64,000 bases of DNA from Pseudomonas sp. TH43. GTDB taxonomy: Bacteria > Pseudomonadota > Gammaproteobacteria > Pseudomonadales > Pseudomonadaceae. The notes under the pieces are model-generated. The model was not told the origin of the DNA. It was given only the letters and a program-made list of their open reading frames with translations, and made no database searches. The DNA is taken from positions 1,968,501 through 2,032,500 of the forward strand of contig NZ_JAEKFI010000004.1 of the NCBI RefSeq assembly GCF_016650635.1, read 5' to 3'. The position numbers and the translations under genes are program-made. Position 1 is the stretch's first letter. Each line of letters begins with the position of its first letter. Shown here piece by piece: positions 8,574-17,712 of this stretch.

Positions 8574-10897
8574 CAGCGTTTCTTCAACTGCTTGGCGTTG
8601 GCGAATAGCGAAGCCATCGCATTGTTCACCGGCGCGGCGGTGGCGGTTTCCTTGCGTGGCGTGGTGTTCGAAGGCTGGCGTTGCGCCGAGCCCGGACGCG
8701 AGCCACGGGCGCCGTCGATTTTCTCGCCCGGGGTGTCGCCCATGCGCATCGACAGGCCAACGCGTTTGCGCGGAATGTCGACTTCCATGACCTTCACTTT
8801 CACCACATCACCAGCCTTCACCGCTTCACGCGGATCCTTGATGAACTTCTCCGACAGCGCCGAGATGTGCACCAGACCGTCCTGATGCACGCCGATGTCG
8901 ACGAATGCGCCGAACGCAGTCACGTTGGTCACAACGCCTTCGAGGATCATCCCCAGTTGCAGGTCTTTGAGGTCTTCGACGCCTTCCTGGAACTCGGCAG
9001 TCTTGAACTCCGGACGCGGGTCGCGGCCCGGTTTTTCCAGCTCCTGGATAATGTCGGTCACGGTCGGCAGACCGAAGGTCTCGTCGGTGAACTTCTTCGG
9101 ATCCAGACGCTTGAGGAAACTTGCATCACCGATCAGTGAGCGGATGTCGCGGTCGGTTTCAGCGGCAATGCGCTGCACCAGCGGATAGGCCTCCGGGTGA
9201 ACCGCCGAGGAATCCAGCGGGTTGTCGCCGTTCATCACACGCAAGAAACCGGCGGCCTGTTCGAAGGTTTTCTCGCCCAGACGCGCGACTTTCTTCAGTG
9301 CTGCACGGGTTTTGAAGGCACCGTGTTCGTCGCGGTGCGCCACGATGTTTTGCGCCAGTGTCGCGTTGAGGCCGGAGATGCGTGCCAGCAGCGCCACCGA
9401 AGCGGTGTTCACATCAACGCCGACGGCGTTCACGCAGTCCTCGACCACAGCATCCAGGCCACGCGCCAGTTTCAGCTGCGAAACGTCGTGCTGGTACTGG
9501 CCGACACCGATGGATTTCGGGTCGATCTTCACCAGTTCAGCCAGTGGATCCTGCAAACGACGAGCGATGGACACGGCGCCACGGATCGACACGTCCAGAT
9601 CCGGGAATTCCTTGGCCGCCAGTTCCGATGCCGAGTACACCGAAGCACCGGCCTCGGAGACCATGACCTTGGTCATCTTCATCGCTGGATATTTTTTGAT
9701 CAGCTCGATCGCCAGTTTGTCGGTCTCGCGGCTGGCGGTGCCGTTGCCGATGGCGATCAGGTCAACCGAGTGCTTGGCGCACAGGGCGGCCAGAATGGCG
9801 ATGGTCTGATCCCACTTGTTGTGCGGCACGTGCGGGTAGACCGTGGCGTGATCGAGCATCTTGCCAGTCGAATCGACCACGGCCACTTTGCAGCCGGTTC
9901 GCAGGCCCGGGTCGAGGCCCAGGGTCGCGCGGGGGCCGGCCGGCGCGGCCAGCAGCAGGTCGTGCAGGTTGTGCGCGAAAACGTTGATCGCTTCGGTTTC
10001 GGCACCGTCACGCAGTTCACCGAGCAGGTCGGTTTCCAGGTGCGTGTAGAGCTTGACCTTCCAGGTCCAGCGCACCACTTCGCCGAGCCATTTGTCGGCT
10101 GGGCGGTTCTGGTTCTGGATATTGAATTGCTGGCCGATCATGCCCTCGCACGGGTGCATGGTGCCTGGCAGTTCGTCGCCGACTTTCAGCGCAGAGCTGA
10201 GGATGCCTTCGTTGCGGCCACGGAAAATCGCCAGCGCGCGGTGCGACGGCATGCTTTTCAGCGGTTCGTCGTGTTCGAAGTAATCGCGGAACTTGGCGCC
10301 TTCCTCTTCCTTGCCAGCGATCACGCGGGCACTGAGGGTGGCTTCCTGTTTCAGGTAGCTACGCAGTTTTTCCAGCAGGCTGGCGTCTTCAGCGAAGCGT
10401 TCCATGAGGATGTATTTGGCGCCTTCGAGGGCTGCCTTGACATCGGCCACGCCTTTTTCGGCGTCGACGAAGCGAGCGGCTTCGGTTTCCGGGGCCAGGT
10501 TCGGGTCGTTGAACAGACCGTCCGCGAGGTCGCCGAGGCCGGCTTCCAGGGCAATCTGGCCCTTGGTGCGGCGCTTTTGCTTGTACGGCAGGTACAAGTC
10601 TTCGAGACGGGTTTTGGTATCGGCGAGCTTGATATCGCGCTCAAGGGCAGGGGTGAGTTTGCCCTGCTCTTCGATGCTGGCGAGGATGCTGATACGCCGT
10701 TCGTCGAGTTCTCGCAGGTAGCGCAGACGCTCTTCCAGATGACGCAACTGCGTGTCATCGAGGCTGCCAGTGACTTCTTTCCGGTAACGGGCGATGAAGG
10801 GAACGGTAGACCCTTCATCGAGTAGCGCGACGGCCGCTTCGACCTGTTGTGGGCGTACGCCGAGTTCCTCGGCGATGCGGCTGTTGATGCTGTCCAT
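8573..10897 (-). CDS. tex: Transcription accessory protein Tex (S1 RNA-binding)
   Basis: A 774-residue cytosolic nucleic-acid-binding protein linked to transcription and toxin-gene expression in other bacteria. In order: an N-terminal helical Tex domain (MDSINSRIAEELGV...), a YqgF/RNase H-like domain (near 325-410, LGLDPGLRTGCKVAVVD), helix-hairpin-helix repeats (VDVNTASVALLARISGL, near 490-560) and an S1 domain near 650-725 (GMILEGVVTNVTAFGAFVDI). The start at 10897 follows AGGTGG; a longer in-frame start at 11107 adds 70 low-complexity residues and is rejected. The thioesterase follows with a 1-nt overlap. Confidence 0.94.
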   Translation of the reverse strand: MDSINSRIAEELGVRPQQVEAAVALLDEGSTVPFIARYRKEVTGSLDDTQLRHLEERLRYLRELDERRISILASIEEQGKLTPALERDIKLADTKTRLEDLYLPYKQKRRTKGQIALEAGLGDLADGLFNDPNLAPETEAARFVDAEKGVADVKAALEGAKYILMERFAEDASLLEKLRSYLKQEATLSARVIAGKEEEGAKFRDYFEHDEPLKSMPSHRALAIFRGRNEGILSSALKVGDELPGTMHPCEGMIGQQFNIQNQNRPADKWLGEVVRWTWKVKLYTHLETDLLGELRDGAETEAINVFAHNLHDLLLAAPAGPRATLGLDPGLRTGCKVAVVDSTGKMLDHATVYPHVPHNKWDQTIAILAALCAKHSVDLIAIGNGTASRETDKLAIELIKKYPAMKMTKVMVSEAGASVYSASELAAKEFPDLDVSIRGAVSIARRLQDPLAELVKIDPKSIGVGQYQHDVSQLKLARGLDAVVEDCVNAVGVDVNTASVALLARISGLNATLAQNIVAHRDEHGAFKTRAALKKVARLGEKTFEQAAGFLRVMNGDNPLDSSAVHPEAYPLVQRIAAETDRDIRSLIGDASFLKRLDPKKFTDETFGLPTVTDIIQELEKPGRDPRPEFKTAEFQEGVEDLKDLQLGMILEGVVTNVTAFGAFVDIGVHQDGLVHISALSEKFIKDPREAVKAGDVVKVKVMEVDIPRKRVGLSMRMGDTPGEKIDGARGSRPGSAQRQPSNTTPRKETATAAPVNNAMASLFANAKQLKKR

Positions 10898-11257
10898 AAA
10901 ACCACCTGACATATTGTGAAAGCAGGCTCGCAGGCACGGAAATAAAGGCCCGGAGTCTGGTTGAGCGGCATGAAGATGGCCGCTGCCTGGGTCAAGAGGC
11001 AGCCCATTGACCCGTGAAATCGAACAATTACTGCGGTTGCCATGAAAATAAATGGCTGCCACCTGCGGTAACGATTCAGACGTTGCCTGGCACAAAACGC
11101 CGCGCATTATAACCAGCGTTCTGTCATTCGGGGGCGTTGCAGTCTGTAGGCATAAACCCCGGTTTTATGGCAGTGAAGGAAAAATCTGCTAACAATGCAC
11201 ACGGTGCGTATAACGGCAGCTACGCCATAATGCGCGCCGAGCTAAAAGGAGCATCTA
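10898..11257. promoter_or_regulatory. Divergent tex / ompR control region
   Basis: A 360-bp gap between divergently transcribed tex and ompR. It should hold promoters for both. AAAAGGAG at 11247-11254 is the ompR ribosome binding site. No other motif is clear by eye. Confidence 0.4.
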
Positions 11258-11998
11258 ATGAGCAGCACTGCAAACAATGCTGAAGGCGAAAAAATTCTTA
11301 TTGTTGATGACGATCCGGGCCTCAGCAGCCTGCTGGAACGGTTCTTCGTCAGCAAGGGCTATCGCGCCCGTACTGTCCCGAACACCGAGCAGATGGATCG
11401 TCTGTTGTCGCGTGAAGTTTTCAATCTGGTCGTTCTCGACCTGATGCTGCCTGGCGAGGACGGTTTGACCGCCTGCCGCCGTTTGCGGGCTGCAAATAAC
11501 CAGATTCCGATCATCATGCTCACCGCCAAGGGCGATGAGATGAGCCGCATCAAGGGCCTTGAACTGGGCGCCGACGATTATCTGGCCAAGCCGTTCAACC
11601 CGGACGAGCTGATGGCCCGGGTCAAAGCGGTGCTGCGTCGTCAGGCCGCACCCGTGCCGGGTGCACCGGGCAGCGAAGACGAGAACGTCACCTTCGGTGA
11701 TTACGTGTTGTCGCTGGCCACTCGCGAACTGAAGCGCGGCGACGAAGTGCACATGCTCACCACCGGTGAGTTTGCGGTACTCAAGGCCTTAGTGATGAAC
11801 GCGCGTCAGCCATTGACCCGCGACAAGCTGATGAACCTGGCCCGTGGCCGCGAGTGGGATGCCCTCGAGCGTTCCATCGACGTACAGATCTCGCGTCTGC
11901 GCCGGATGATCGAGCCTGATCCGTCCAAGCCGCGCTACATCCAGACTGTCTGGGGCGTGGGCTACGTGTTCGTACCGGATGGCGCCGCCACCAAGTGA
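11258..11998 (+). CDS. ompR: Osmolarity response regulator OmpR
   Basis: A 246-residue OmpR/PhoB-type regulator. The receiver domain has the acidic pair D17-D18, phospho-acceptor D61 and K111. The C-terminal winged helix (near 150-240) ends with IQTVWGVGYVFVPDG. It is phosphorylated by EnvZ, whose gene lies 114 nt downstream, and controls porin, motility and envelope genes. AAGGAGCATCTA precedes the ATG. Confidence 0.93.
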   Translation: MSSTANNAEGEKILIVDDDPGLSSLLERFFVSKGYRARTVPNTEQMDRLLSREVFNLVVLDLMLPGEDGLTACRRLRAANNQIPIIMLTAKGDEMSRIKGLELGADDYLAKPFNPDELMARVKAVLRRQAAPVPGAPGSEDENVTFGDYVLSLATRELKRGDEVHMLTTGEFAVLKALVMNARQPLTRDKLMNLARGREWDALERSIDVQISRLRRMIEPDPSKPRYIQTVWGVGYVFVPDGAATK

Positions 11999-12008
11999 TC
12001 GGCGATTT

Positions 12009-12097
12009 GTAGGAGCGGGTCTGCTGGGTGCTGGTCGAATGGCCATGCCCGCAGACTCGCAATCCGCAATATGCGAGCATTGCTCGCTCCTGCAAGT
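12009..12097. repeat. Degenerate REP-like inverted repeat between ompR and envZ
   Basis: GTAGGAGCGGGTCTGC... and ...GCGAGCATTGCTCGCTCCTGC form an imperfect hairpin in the ompR-envZ gap and may lower envZ expression relative to ompR. Confidence 0.6.
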
Positions 12098-12112
12098 GTG
12101 TAGCGGTTATTG

Positions 12113-13426
12113 ATGAAAACCCCCGTCTGGTTCCCCCAAAGTTTTTTCTCCCGCACCCTCTGGCTGGTGCTCATCGTCGTGCTGTTTTCCAAGGCGCTGA
12201 CCCTGGTTTATCTGTTGATGAACGAGGACGTGCTGGTGGACCGCCAATACAGCCACGGCGTCGCCCTGACGCTGCGTGCCTATTGGGCCGCCGACGAAGA
12301 AAACCGCGCGAAGATCGCTGATGCCGCGACTCTGATCCGGGTAGTGGGCGCCGGTGTGCCGGAAGGTGAACAGCATTGGCCGTACAGCGAAATCTACCAA
12401 CGGCAAATGCAGGCGGAGCTCGGTGCCGACACCGAAGTGCGATTACGCATGCACTCGCCACCGGCGCTGTGGGTGCGTGCGCCGAGCCTGGGTGATGGCT
12501 GGTTGAAGGTTCCGCTGTATCCACATCCGTTGCGCGGCCAGAAGATCTGGAACGTGCTCGGCTGGTTCCTGGCGATTGGTTTGCTGTCGACGGCGTCGGC
12601 GTGGATTTTCGTCAGTCAGCTCAACCAACCCTTGAAACGTCTGGTCTATGCCGCCCGGCAACTCGGTCAGGGCCGCAGCGTGCGCTTGCCGATCAGCGAC
12701 ACGCCAAGCGAAATGACCGAGGTTTATCGCGCCTTCAACCAGATGGCAGAAGATGTCGAACAAGCTGGGCGCGAGCGCGAGCTGATGCTGGCCGGGGTTT
12801 CCCATGACTTGCGTACTCCGTTGACTCGCTTGCGCCTGTCGCTGGAATTGATGGGTGACCGCAACGACCTGACCGACGACATGGTGCGTGACATCGAAGA
12901 CATGGACGCGATTCTCGACCAGTTCCTCGCGTTCATTCGCGATGGTCGTGATGAGTCGGTGGAAGAGGTCGATCTGAGTGATCTGGTGCGTGAGGTGGCA
13001 GCACCGTACAACCAGAATGAAGAGAAAGTCCGTCTGCGTCTGGAACCGATCCAACCGTTTCCGCTGCGTCGGGTGTCGATGAAGCGTCTGTTGAACAACC
13101 TGATTGGCAACGCCTTGAACCACGCTGGCAGCAGTGTGGAAGTCGCCGCCTATGTGTCCGGCGACGTCAGTGCACCGTATGTGGTGCTGAGCGTTATGGA
13201 CCGTGGCGCGGGGATTGATCCCTCTGAACTTGAGGCGATCTTTAACCCGTTTACCCGAGGGGATCGGGCGCGGGGCGGCAAGGGCACAGGGTTGGGGCTG
13301 GCGATTGTGAAGCGGATTGCTTCGATGCATGGCGGCAATGTTGAGTTGCGTAACCGCTCCGGTGGTGGACTGGAGGCGCGGGTGCGCTTGCCGCTGGGGT
13401 TGATGCTGCCACGGGATGCCGTTTAG
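12113..13426 (+). CDS. envZ: Osmosensor histidine kinase EnvZ
   Basis: A 437-residue inner-membrane kinase/phosphatase for OmpR. Transmembrane segments lie near residues 15-37 and 146-168 and enclose a periplasmic domain of about 108 residues. HAMP spans about 169-222. The H-box is AGVSHDLRTPLTRLRL with phospho-acceptor H231. The ATPase N box is RLLNNLIGNALNHA and the G box is GKGTGLGLAIVKRI. ATG 12113 is preferred to the adjacent in-frame TTG at 12110. Confidence 0.93.
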   Translation: MKTPVWFPQSFFSRTLWLVLIVVLFSKALTLVYLLMNEDVLVDRQYSHGVALTLRAYWAADEENRAKIADAATLIRVVGAGVPEGEQHWPYSEIYQRQMQAELGADTEVRLRMHSPPALWVRAPSLGDGWLKVPLYPHPLRGQKIWNVLGWFLAIGLLSTASAWIFVSQLNQPLKRLVYAARQLGQGRSVRLPISDTPSEMTEVYRAFNQMAEDVEQAGRERELMLAGVSHDLRTPLTRLRLSLELMGDRNDLTDDMVRDIEDMDAILDQFLAFIRDGRDESVEEVDLSDLVREVAAPYNQNEEKVRLRLEPIQPFPLRRVSMKRLLNNLIGNALNHAGSSVEVAAYVSGDVSAPYVVLSVMDRGAGIDPSELEAIFNPFTRGDRARGGKGTGLGLAIVKRIASMHGGNVELRNRSGGGLEARVRLPLGLMLPRDAV

Positions 13427-13458
13427 AGATCGGTTTTTGCAGCGCGGCTGATGGCCTC

Positions 13459-13523
13459 TTCGCGAGCAGGCTCGCTCCCACATTTGAATGCATTACCCTG
13501 TGGGAGCGAGCCTGCTCGCGAAG
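13459..13523. repeat. REP pair between envZ and rimK
   Basis: Two inverted REP cores about 20 nt apart in the gap between convergent envZ and rimK, a likely bidirectional end of transcription. Confidence 0.9.
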
Positions 13524-13554
13524 GCGGCCTATCAGTCGCCAGATCTCTAACGGA

Positions 13555-14460
13555 TTAGCCTTTGCCTTTGGTGCGAGTCATGTTCGGCCCGCCATTCTTC
13601 TCAAGATGCTCGATGATGATCCCCGCCACATTCTTGCCGGTGGTGGTTTCGATCCCTTCCAGTCCCGGCGACGAGTTCACTTCCATCACCAGCGGCCCAT
13701 GATTGGAACGCAGGATATCCACACCCGCCACCGACAACCCCATGACCTTTGCCGCACGCAACGCAGTCATGCGTTCTTCCGGCGTAATCTTGATCAGGCT
13801 GGCACTGCCGCCTCGATGCAGATTGGAGCGGAACTCACCCGGTTTGGCCTGACGCTTCATCGCCGCGATCACTTTGTCGCCGACCACGAAGCAACGAATG
13901 TCGGCGCCGCCAGCTTCCTTGATGTATTCCTGAACCATGATGTTCTGCTTCAGGCCCATGAATGCCTCGATCACCGACTCCGCCGCCGTCGCGGTTTCGC
14001 ACAGCACCACGCCGATACCCTGGGTGCCTTCCAGTACCTTGATCACCAGCGGCGCGCCGTTGACCATGTCGATCAGGTCGGGAATATCATCCGGCGAGTG
14101 GGCGAATCCGGTCACCGGCAAACCGATGCCGCGCCGCGACAGCAATTGCAATGAACGCAGTTTGTCCCGCGAGCGGGCAATGGCTACCGACTCGTTGAGC
14201 GGGAAAACCCCCATCATTTCGAACTGGCGCAACACCGCGCAACCATAAAACGTCACCGACGCACCGATGCGCGGAATCACCGCATCGAAGCCTTCCAGTG
14301 GCTTGCCGCGATAGTGGATCTGCGGCTTGTGGCTGGCGATGTTCATATAGGCGCGCAACGTGTCGATCACTACCATTTCATGCCCGCGCTCGGTTCCGGC
14401 TTCGACCAGACGGCGGGTGGAATACAGACGCGGGTTCCGCGACAGCACAGCGATCTTCAT
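13555..14460 (-). CDS. rimK: Ribosomal protein S6-glutamate ligase RimK
   Basis: A 301-residue ATP-grasp ligase that adds glutamates to the C-terminus of ribosomal protein S6. Visible features are the N-terminal preATP-grasp domain (MKIAVLSRNPRLYSTRRLVE), the nucleotide loop KVLEGTQGIGV, and the metal/ATP residues in VAGVDILRSNHGPLVMEVN, including E and N of the EVN motif near residue 263. It lies downstream of rimB with a 4-bp overlap. The C-terminal tail is basic. Confidence 0.94.
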   Translation of the reverse strand: MKIAVLSRNPRLYSTRRLVEAGTERGHEMVVIDTLRAYMNIASHKPQIHYRGKPLEGFDAVIPRIGASVTFYGCAVLRQFEMMGVFPLNESVAIARSRDKLRSLQLLSRRGIGLPVTGFAHSPDDIPDLIDMVNGAPLVIKVLEGTQGIGVVLCETATAAESVIEAFMGLKQNIMVQEYIKEAGGADIRCFVVGDKVIAAMKRQAKPGEFRSNLHRGGSASLIKITPEERMTALRAAKVMGLSVAGVDILRSNHGPLVMEVNSSPGLEGIETTTGKNVAGIIIEHLEKNGGPNMTRTKGKG

Positions 14461-14996
14461 GCAACACCTGTGGAGGAGGTAGATACCGGGAACACCGGCT
14501 TGTCTTGTACATATTTAATGCCCGGGTTGACCACCAACTGGCCATCGATCAGGGCTTTGGAACCGAGCAGCAGGCGATAACGCATGGATTTGCGGCAGGC
14601 GAGAGTGAACTCGACCGGCCACACCCGATCACCGAGGGCCAGGGTGGTGCTGATCACGTAGCGCACCTGGGCATGGCCGTTCGAGCTTTTGATGGTTTTG
14701 CGCGTGACCAGCGGTGCTTCGCAGCGCCGATGACGCAACTGCACCACCGTGCCCAGGTGCGCTGTGAAACGCACCCACTTCTCACCGTCACGTTCGAACG
14801 GCTCGATGTCGGTGGCATGCAGGCTGGAGGTGCTGGCGCCGGTGTCGATCTTCGCCCGCAGGCCCGCGACTCCCAAATCCGGGAGCGCCACCCACTCGCG
14901 CAGACCGACAACGGTCAAATGGTCAAATGTCTTCAAAAAAATGCTCAACCGTGACAACCGCTTCAGCCCGCACGGGGCCGGATTCGCGGTATTCAC
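14457..14996 (-). CDS. rimB: RimK-associated retropepsin-like protease RimB
   Basis: A 179-residue ATP-dependent zinc-protease/retropepsin-like protein (DUF785 type). The catalytic DTGAS motif has D51, within AKIDTGASTSSLHA. In Pseudomonas it is encoded with rimK and modulates S6 modification. The gene overlaps rimK by 4 bp. The start is uncertain: GTG at 14996 is given, but TTG at 14934-14936 would give MKTFDHLTVVGLREW, closer to where family similarity begins. Neither has a strong ribosome binding site. Confidence 0.88.
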   Translation of the reverse strand: MNTANPAPCGLKRLSRLSIFLKTFDHLTVVGLREWVALPDLGVAGLRAKIDTGASTSSLHATDIEPFERDGEKWVRFTAHLGTVVQLRHRRCEAPLVTRKTIKSSNGHAQVRYVISTTLALGDRVWPVEFTLACRKSMRYRLLLGSKALIDGQLVVNPGIKYVQDKPVFPVSTSSTGVA

Positions 14997-15154
14997 GCAG
15001 AATAAGGGTTAAAAGGCGACAGATTTCTACAGCCCGGATTTCCGGCCTCGCAAGCAGGCGTCGGAACGCGCGCATTGTAATCCGGGACGGGGTCATTCAT
15101 GACATGACTGAAACGGTAGTACAGTTCATCAATATTTCAGAATGAGGAAATGCC

Positions 15155-15562
15155 ATGGCACAAAAAAGCGACGAGGACGACAAGGTCCGCCTCGACAAGT
15201 GGCTATGGGCAGCGCGTTTTTACAAAACCCGCGCCTTGGCCAAAGCCGCCATCGAGAGTGGCAAGGTGCATTGTCGGGGCGAGCGCTGCAAGCCTGGCAA
15301 AGAGCCACGCATTGGCGATGAGTTCGAGATTCGTATGGGGTTCGAAGTGCGCACCGTGAAGGTCGAGGCGTTATCGGTTGTCCGTCGAGGCGCACCTGAG
15401 GCGCAGACCTTGTATGCGGAGACCGAAGTGAGTATTGCCAAGCGTGAAGCGGCTGCGGCGATGCGCAAGGCGGGTGCACTGGGCATGAGCACCGACGGCA
15501 AGCCGAGCAAAAAGCAGCGGCGGGATTTGTTCAAGTTTCGTGGCAGCAGCCACGACGAGTAA
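15155..15562 (+). CDS. hslR: Heat-shock protein 15 (S4-domain ribosome rescue factor)
   Basis: A 135-residue protein with an N-terminal S4 RNA-binding fold (near 11-60, VRLDKWLWAARFYKTRALAK) and a basic C-terminus. Hsp15 binds free 50S subunits carrying nascent chains after heat shock and helps recycle them. GAGGAAATGCC precedes the ATG. Divergent from rimB. Confidence 0.93.
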   Translation: MAQKSDEDDKVRLDKWLWAARFYKTRALAKAAIESGKVHCRGERCKPGKEPRIGDEFEIRMGFEVRTVKVEALSVVRRGAPEAQTLYAETEVSIAKREAAAAMRKAGALGMSTDGKPSKKQRRDLFKFRGSSHDE

Positions 15563-15593
15563 AGACTGTATTTTTGTGTTGCTTGTGCTGATG

Positions 15594-15690
15594 CCATCGC
15601 GGGCAAGCCCGCTCCCACAGGTTTCTCAGGCGTTCACATGATTTGTGTTCGCTGAAAATCATTGTGGGAGCGTGGCTTGCCCGCGATCGA
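15594..15690. repeat. REP variant pair (GCGGGCAAGCCCGCTCCCAC)
   Basis: A different REP subtype, with core CGGGCAAGCCCGCTCCCACA and an inverted mate ending TTGCCCGCGATCG, lies between convergent hslR and the PAP2 gene. Confidence 0.85.
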
Positions 15691-15721
15691 GTGCGCAGCA
15701 CTCGCCATGGACGACGCGGAA

Positions 15722-16522
15722 TCAGGCGCTACGCACCACACTCATCCGCGAAACCACCGGCAATTTGCCCAGCAACGCGAAAATCGGCGCGGTCACCTTC
15801 AGCCAGAAGTTCGCGGCGTGATAGGCAAACGGTGTGTAATAACCCCAGCCCAACGCCCACACCGCCAGCAGCACACCACCGATGTAATCGTCCTGGCCCC
15901 AATGCGCCCCCGCGACCAAACGCGGCAGCATGAACAACACCGCCAGTCCCCAAACGCTCAGAAACTGCCCAATCGTACGACTGAACACGCCCATGAACAG
16001 CGCCCAGATCAACAATACCGAAGCGTGGTCACCCGGAAAACTCTGGCTCGAGCGATCTTTAATTTCCCAGGTCTTTTCCAGATTCGGGAAGTAATCACTG
16101 ATGTGCACCGCGCCTTCCAGCACCATCGACGGACTGCTGTGTTGCCAATCCATATAGTCGGCGAACTTGGAAAACAGCGCGCGAATCACCACCATCAACA
16201 GCAGGATCGACAGAAAACTGAAAAAAGCCCGGCGCACGTCGATCGCCTTGAACACCCAGTCGCCCTTGATCAGCAGCGTCAGCAGAATCAGCCCGACGAC
16301 GATGTCGAACGGCCGCATACTTGCAATTGCCCAGATGTGGAGCCATATCGGGTTGCTGGCCAGTGGTGCATTGAGCGAGCGAAACAGCCACTCGTCGAAA
16401 ATCACACACAGTGCGTTGCCCGTAGGCCATAACCAGAAAGCCAGTAGCGCTAATGGCACTACGTTGCACAGAACCAGCCGGCCGAGGTTCCACCTTGATT
16501 GGAACAAACCCGGATTGTTCAT
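15722..16522 (-). CDS. PAP2-superfamily membrane phosphatase
   Basis: A 266-residue polytopic inner-membrane protein with hydrophobic segments near 16-34, 72-86, 98-116, 168-182 and 187-200. The phosphatase motifs are present: SFPGDHAS (161-168) and RLVAGAHWGQDD with R201, H207 and D211/D212. Members dephosphorylate lipid phosphates such as undecaprenyl pyrophosphate, phosphatidylglycerol phosphate or lipid A donors; the substrate is not determined here. Divergent from hslO, sharing a roughly 100-bp promoter region. Confidence 0.87.
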   Translation of the reverse strand: MNNPGLFQSRWNLGRLVLCNVVPLALLAFWLWPTGNALCVIFDEWLFRSLNAPLASNPIWLHIWAIASMRPFDIVVGLILLTLLIKGDWVFKAIDVRRAFFSFLSILLLMVVIRALFSKFADYMDWQHSSPSMVLEGAVHISDYFPNLEKTWEIKDRSSQSFPGDHASVLLIWALFMGVFSRTIGQFLSVWGLAVLFMLPRLVAGAHWGQDDYIGGVLLAVWALGWGYYTPFAYHAANFWLKVTAPIFALLGKLPVVSRMSVVRSA

Positions 16523-16627
16523 AAAATGCCTCCAATGGCTGAACAGTCAGCACCAAAAAATGTGCCGAGAAGCGCAAATTTTCACGGTTTGTAACCATTT
16601 TGTCACCACATTCAGATACCCAGACCT

Positions 16628-17530
16628 ATGACCGACCTACCGGATACCGATTTCACCCAACGCTTCATCTTCGATGACAGCGACACCCGCGGCGAACTGG
16701 TGGCGCTTGAGCGCAGCTACGCCGAAGTCCTCGCCAAGCACCCGTACCCGGAGCCGGTGGCGCAATTGCTGGGCGAACTGATGGCGGCCGCCTCGTTGCT
16801 GGTGGGCACCCTCAAGTTCGACGGCTTGCTGATTCTGCAGGCGCGCTCCGAAGGACCGATTCCGATGCTGATGATCGAGTGCTCCAGCGAGCGCGATATC
16901 CGTGGCCTGGCGCGTTATCACGCCGAGCAGATCGCGCCGGACGCGACCCTCGCCGACCTGATGCCGAACGGCGTTCTGGCGTTGACTGTCGACCCGACTG
17001 TCGGCCAGCGCTATCAGGGCATCGTCGACCTCGACGGCGAAACCCTGTCCGATTGCTTCACCAACTACTTCGTCATGTCGCAACAGGTTGGCACCCGCTT
17101 CAAGCTGTTTGCCGACGGCCGTCGTGCTCGTGGCCTGCTGCTGCAACAACTGCCGGCTGACCGTCTGAAAGATGAAGAAGATCGCGCCGCCAGCTGGCAG
17201 CACATCACCGCGCTGGCCACCACCCTGACCGCCGATGAATTGCTCAGCCTGGACAACGAAACCGTGCTGCATCGCCTCTACCACGAAGAGCAGGTGCGTC
17301 TGTTCGATGTGCAGAACCTGCGCTTCCGTTGCAGCTGCTCGCGGGATCGCTCGGGCAATGCGCTGGTCAGTCTGGGGCTGGAAGACGCGCAAGCATTGGT
17401 CGCCGAACAGGGTGGCACCGTCGAGATCGATTGCCAGTTTTGCAACGAGCGTTATCTGTTCGACGCAGCCGATATTGCTCAATTGTTCGCTGGCGCAGGT
17501 GTCGACACGCCGTCAGATACCCGGCACTAA
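16628..17530 (+). CDS. hslO: Redox-regulated chaperone Hsp33
   Basis: A 300-residue cytosolic holdase activated by oxidation. The zinc-binding switch is CSC at C235/C237 and CQFC at C269/C272, giving the CXC-X31-CXXC pattern at the C-terminus. The N-terminal core contains the conserved GELMAAASLLVGTLKF segment. The family's usual length is about 290-300. Confidence 0.94.
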   Translation: MTDLPDTDFTQRFIFDDSDTRGELVALERSYAEVLAKHPYPEPVAQLLGELMAAASLLVGTLKFDGLLILQARSEGPIPMLMIECSSERDIRGLARYHAEQIAPDATLADLMPNGVLALTVDPTVGQRYQGIVDLDGETLSDCFTNYFVMSQQVGTRFKLFADGRRARGLLLQQLPADRLKDEEDRAASWQHITALATTLTADELLSLDNETVLHRLYHEEQVRLFDVQNLRFRCSCSRDRSGNALVSLGLEDAQALVAEQGGTVEIDCQFCNERYLFDAADIAQLFAGAGVDTPSDTRH

Positions 17531-17643
17531 AACGGTTCAGCGCAGGTAAATTCACTGCGTAACGACGGAATATCGCCGTTACGACGGGAGGACCCTACTC
17601 TTTTTGGGCGTTTCTGGCATAATCCGGCCCACTTTTTGTCGCG

Positions 17644-17668
17644 GTAGTAGTGCACGACTTTCTACTAC
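17644..17668. promoter_or_regulatory. Perfect 7-bp inverted repeat upstream of pckA
   Basis: GTAGTAG (17644-17650) and CTACTAC (17662-17668) form a perfect inverted repeat about 45 nt before the pckA start. It could be an operator or a 5'UTR hairpin. Confidence 0.45.
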
Positions 17669-17712
17669 AAAACGTTTGGAGCACACTCGGCCACTGGCCG
17701 ACGGGGAATCTC

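Noticed and set aside
9197..10825. Long plus-strand open frame (542 codons) opposite tex
   Set aside because: It is the GC-rich antisense shadow of tex. It lacks a ribosome binding site and any family resemblance, whereas tex matches its family along its whole length.
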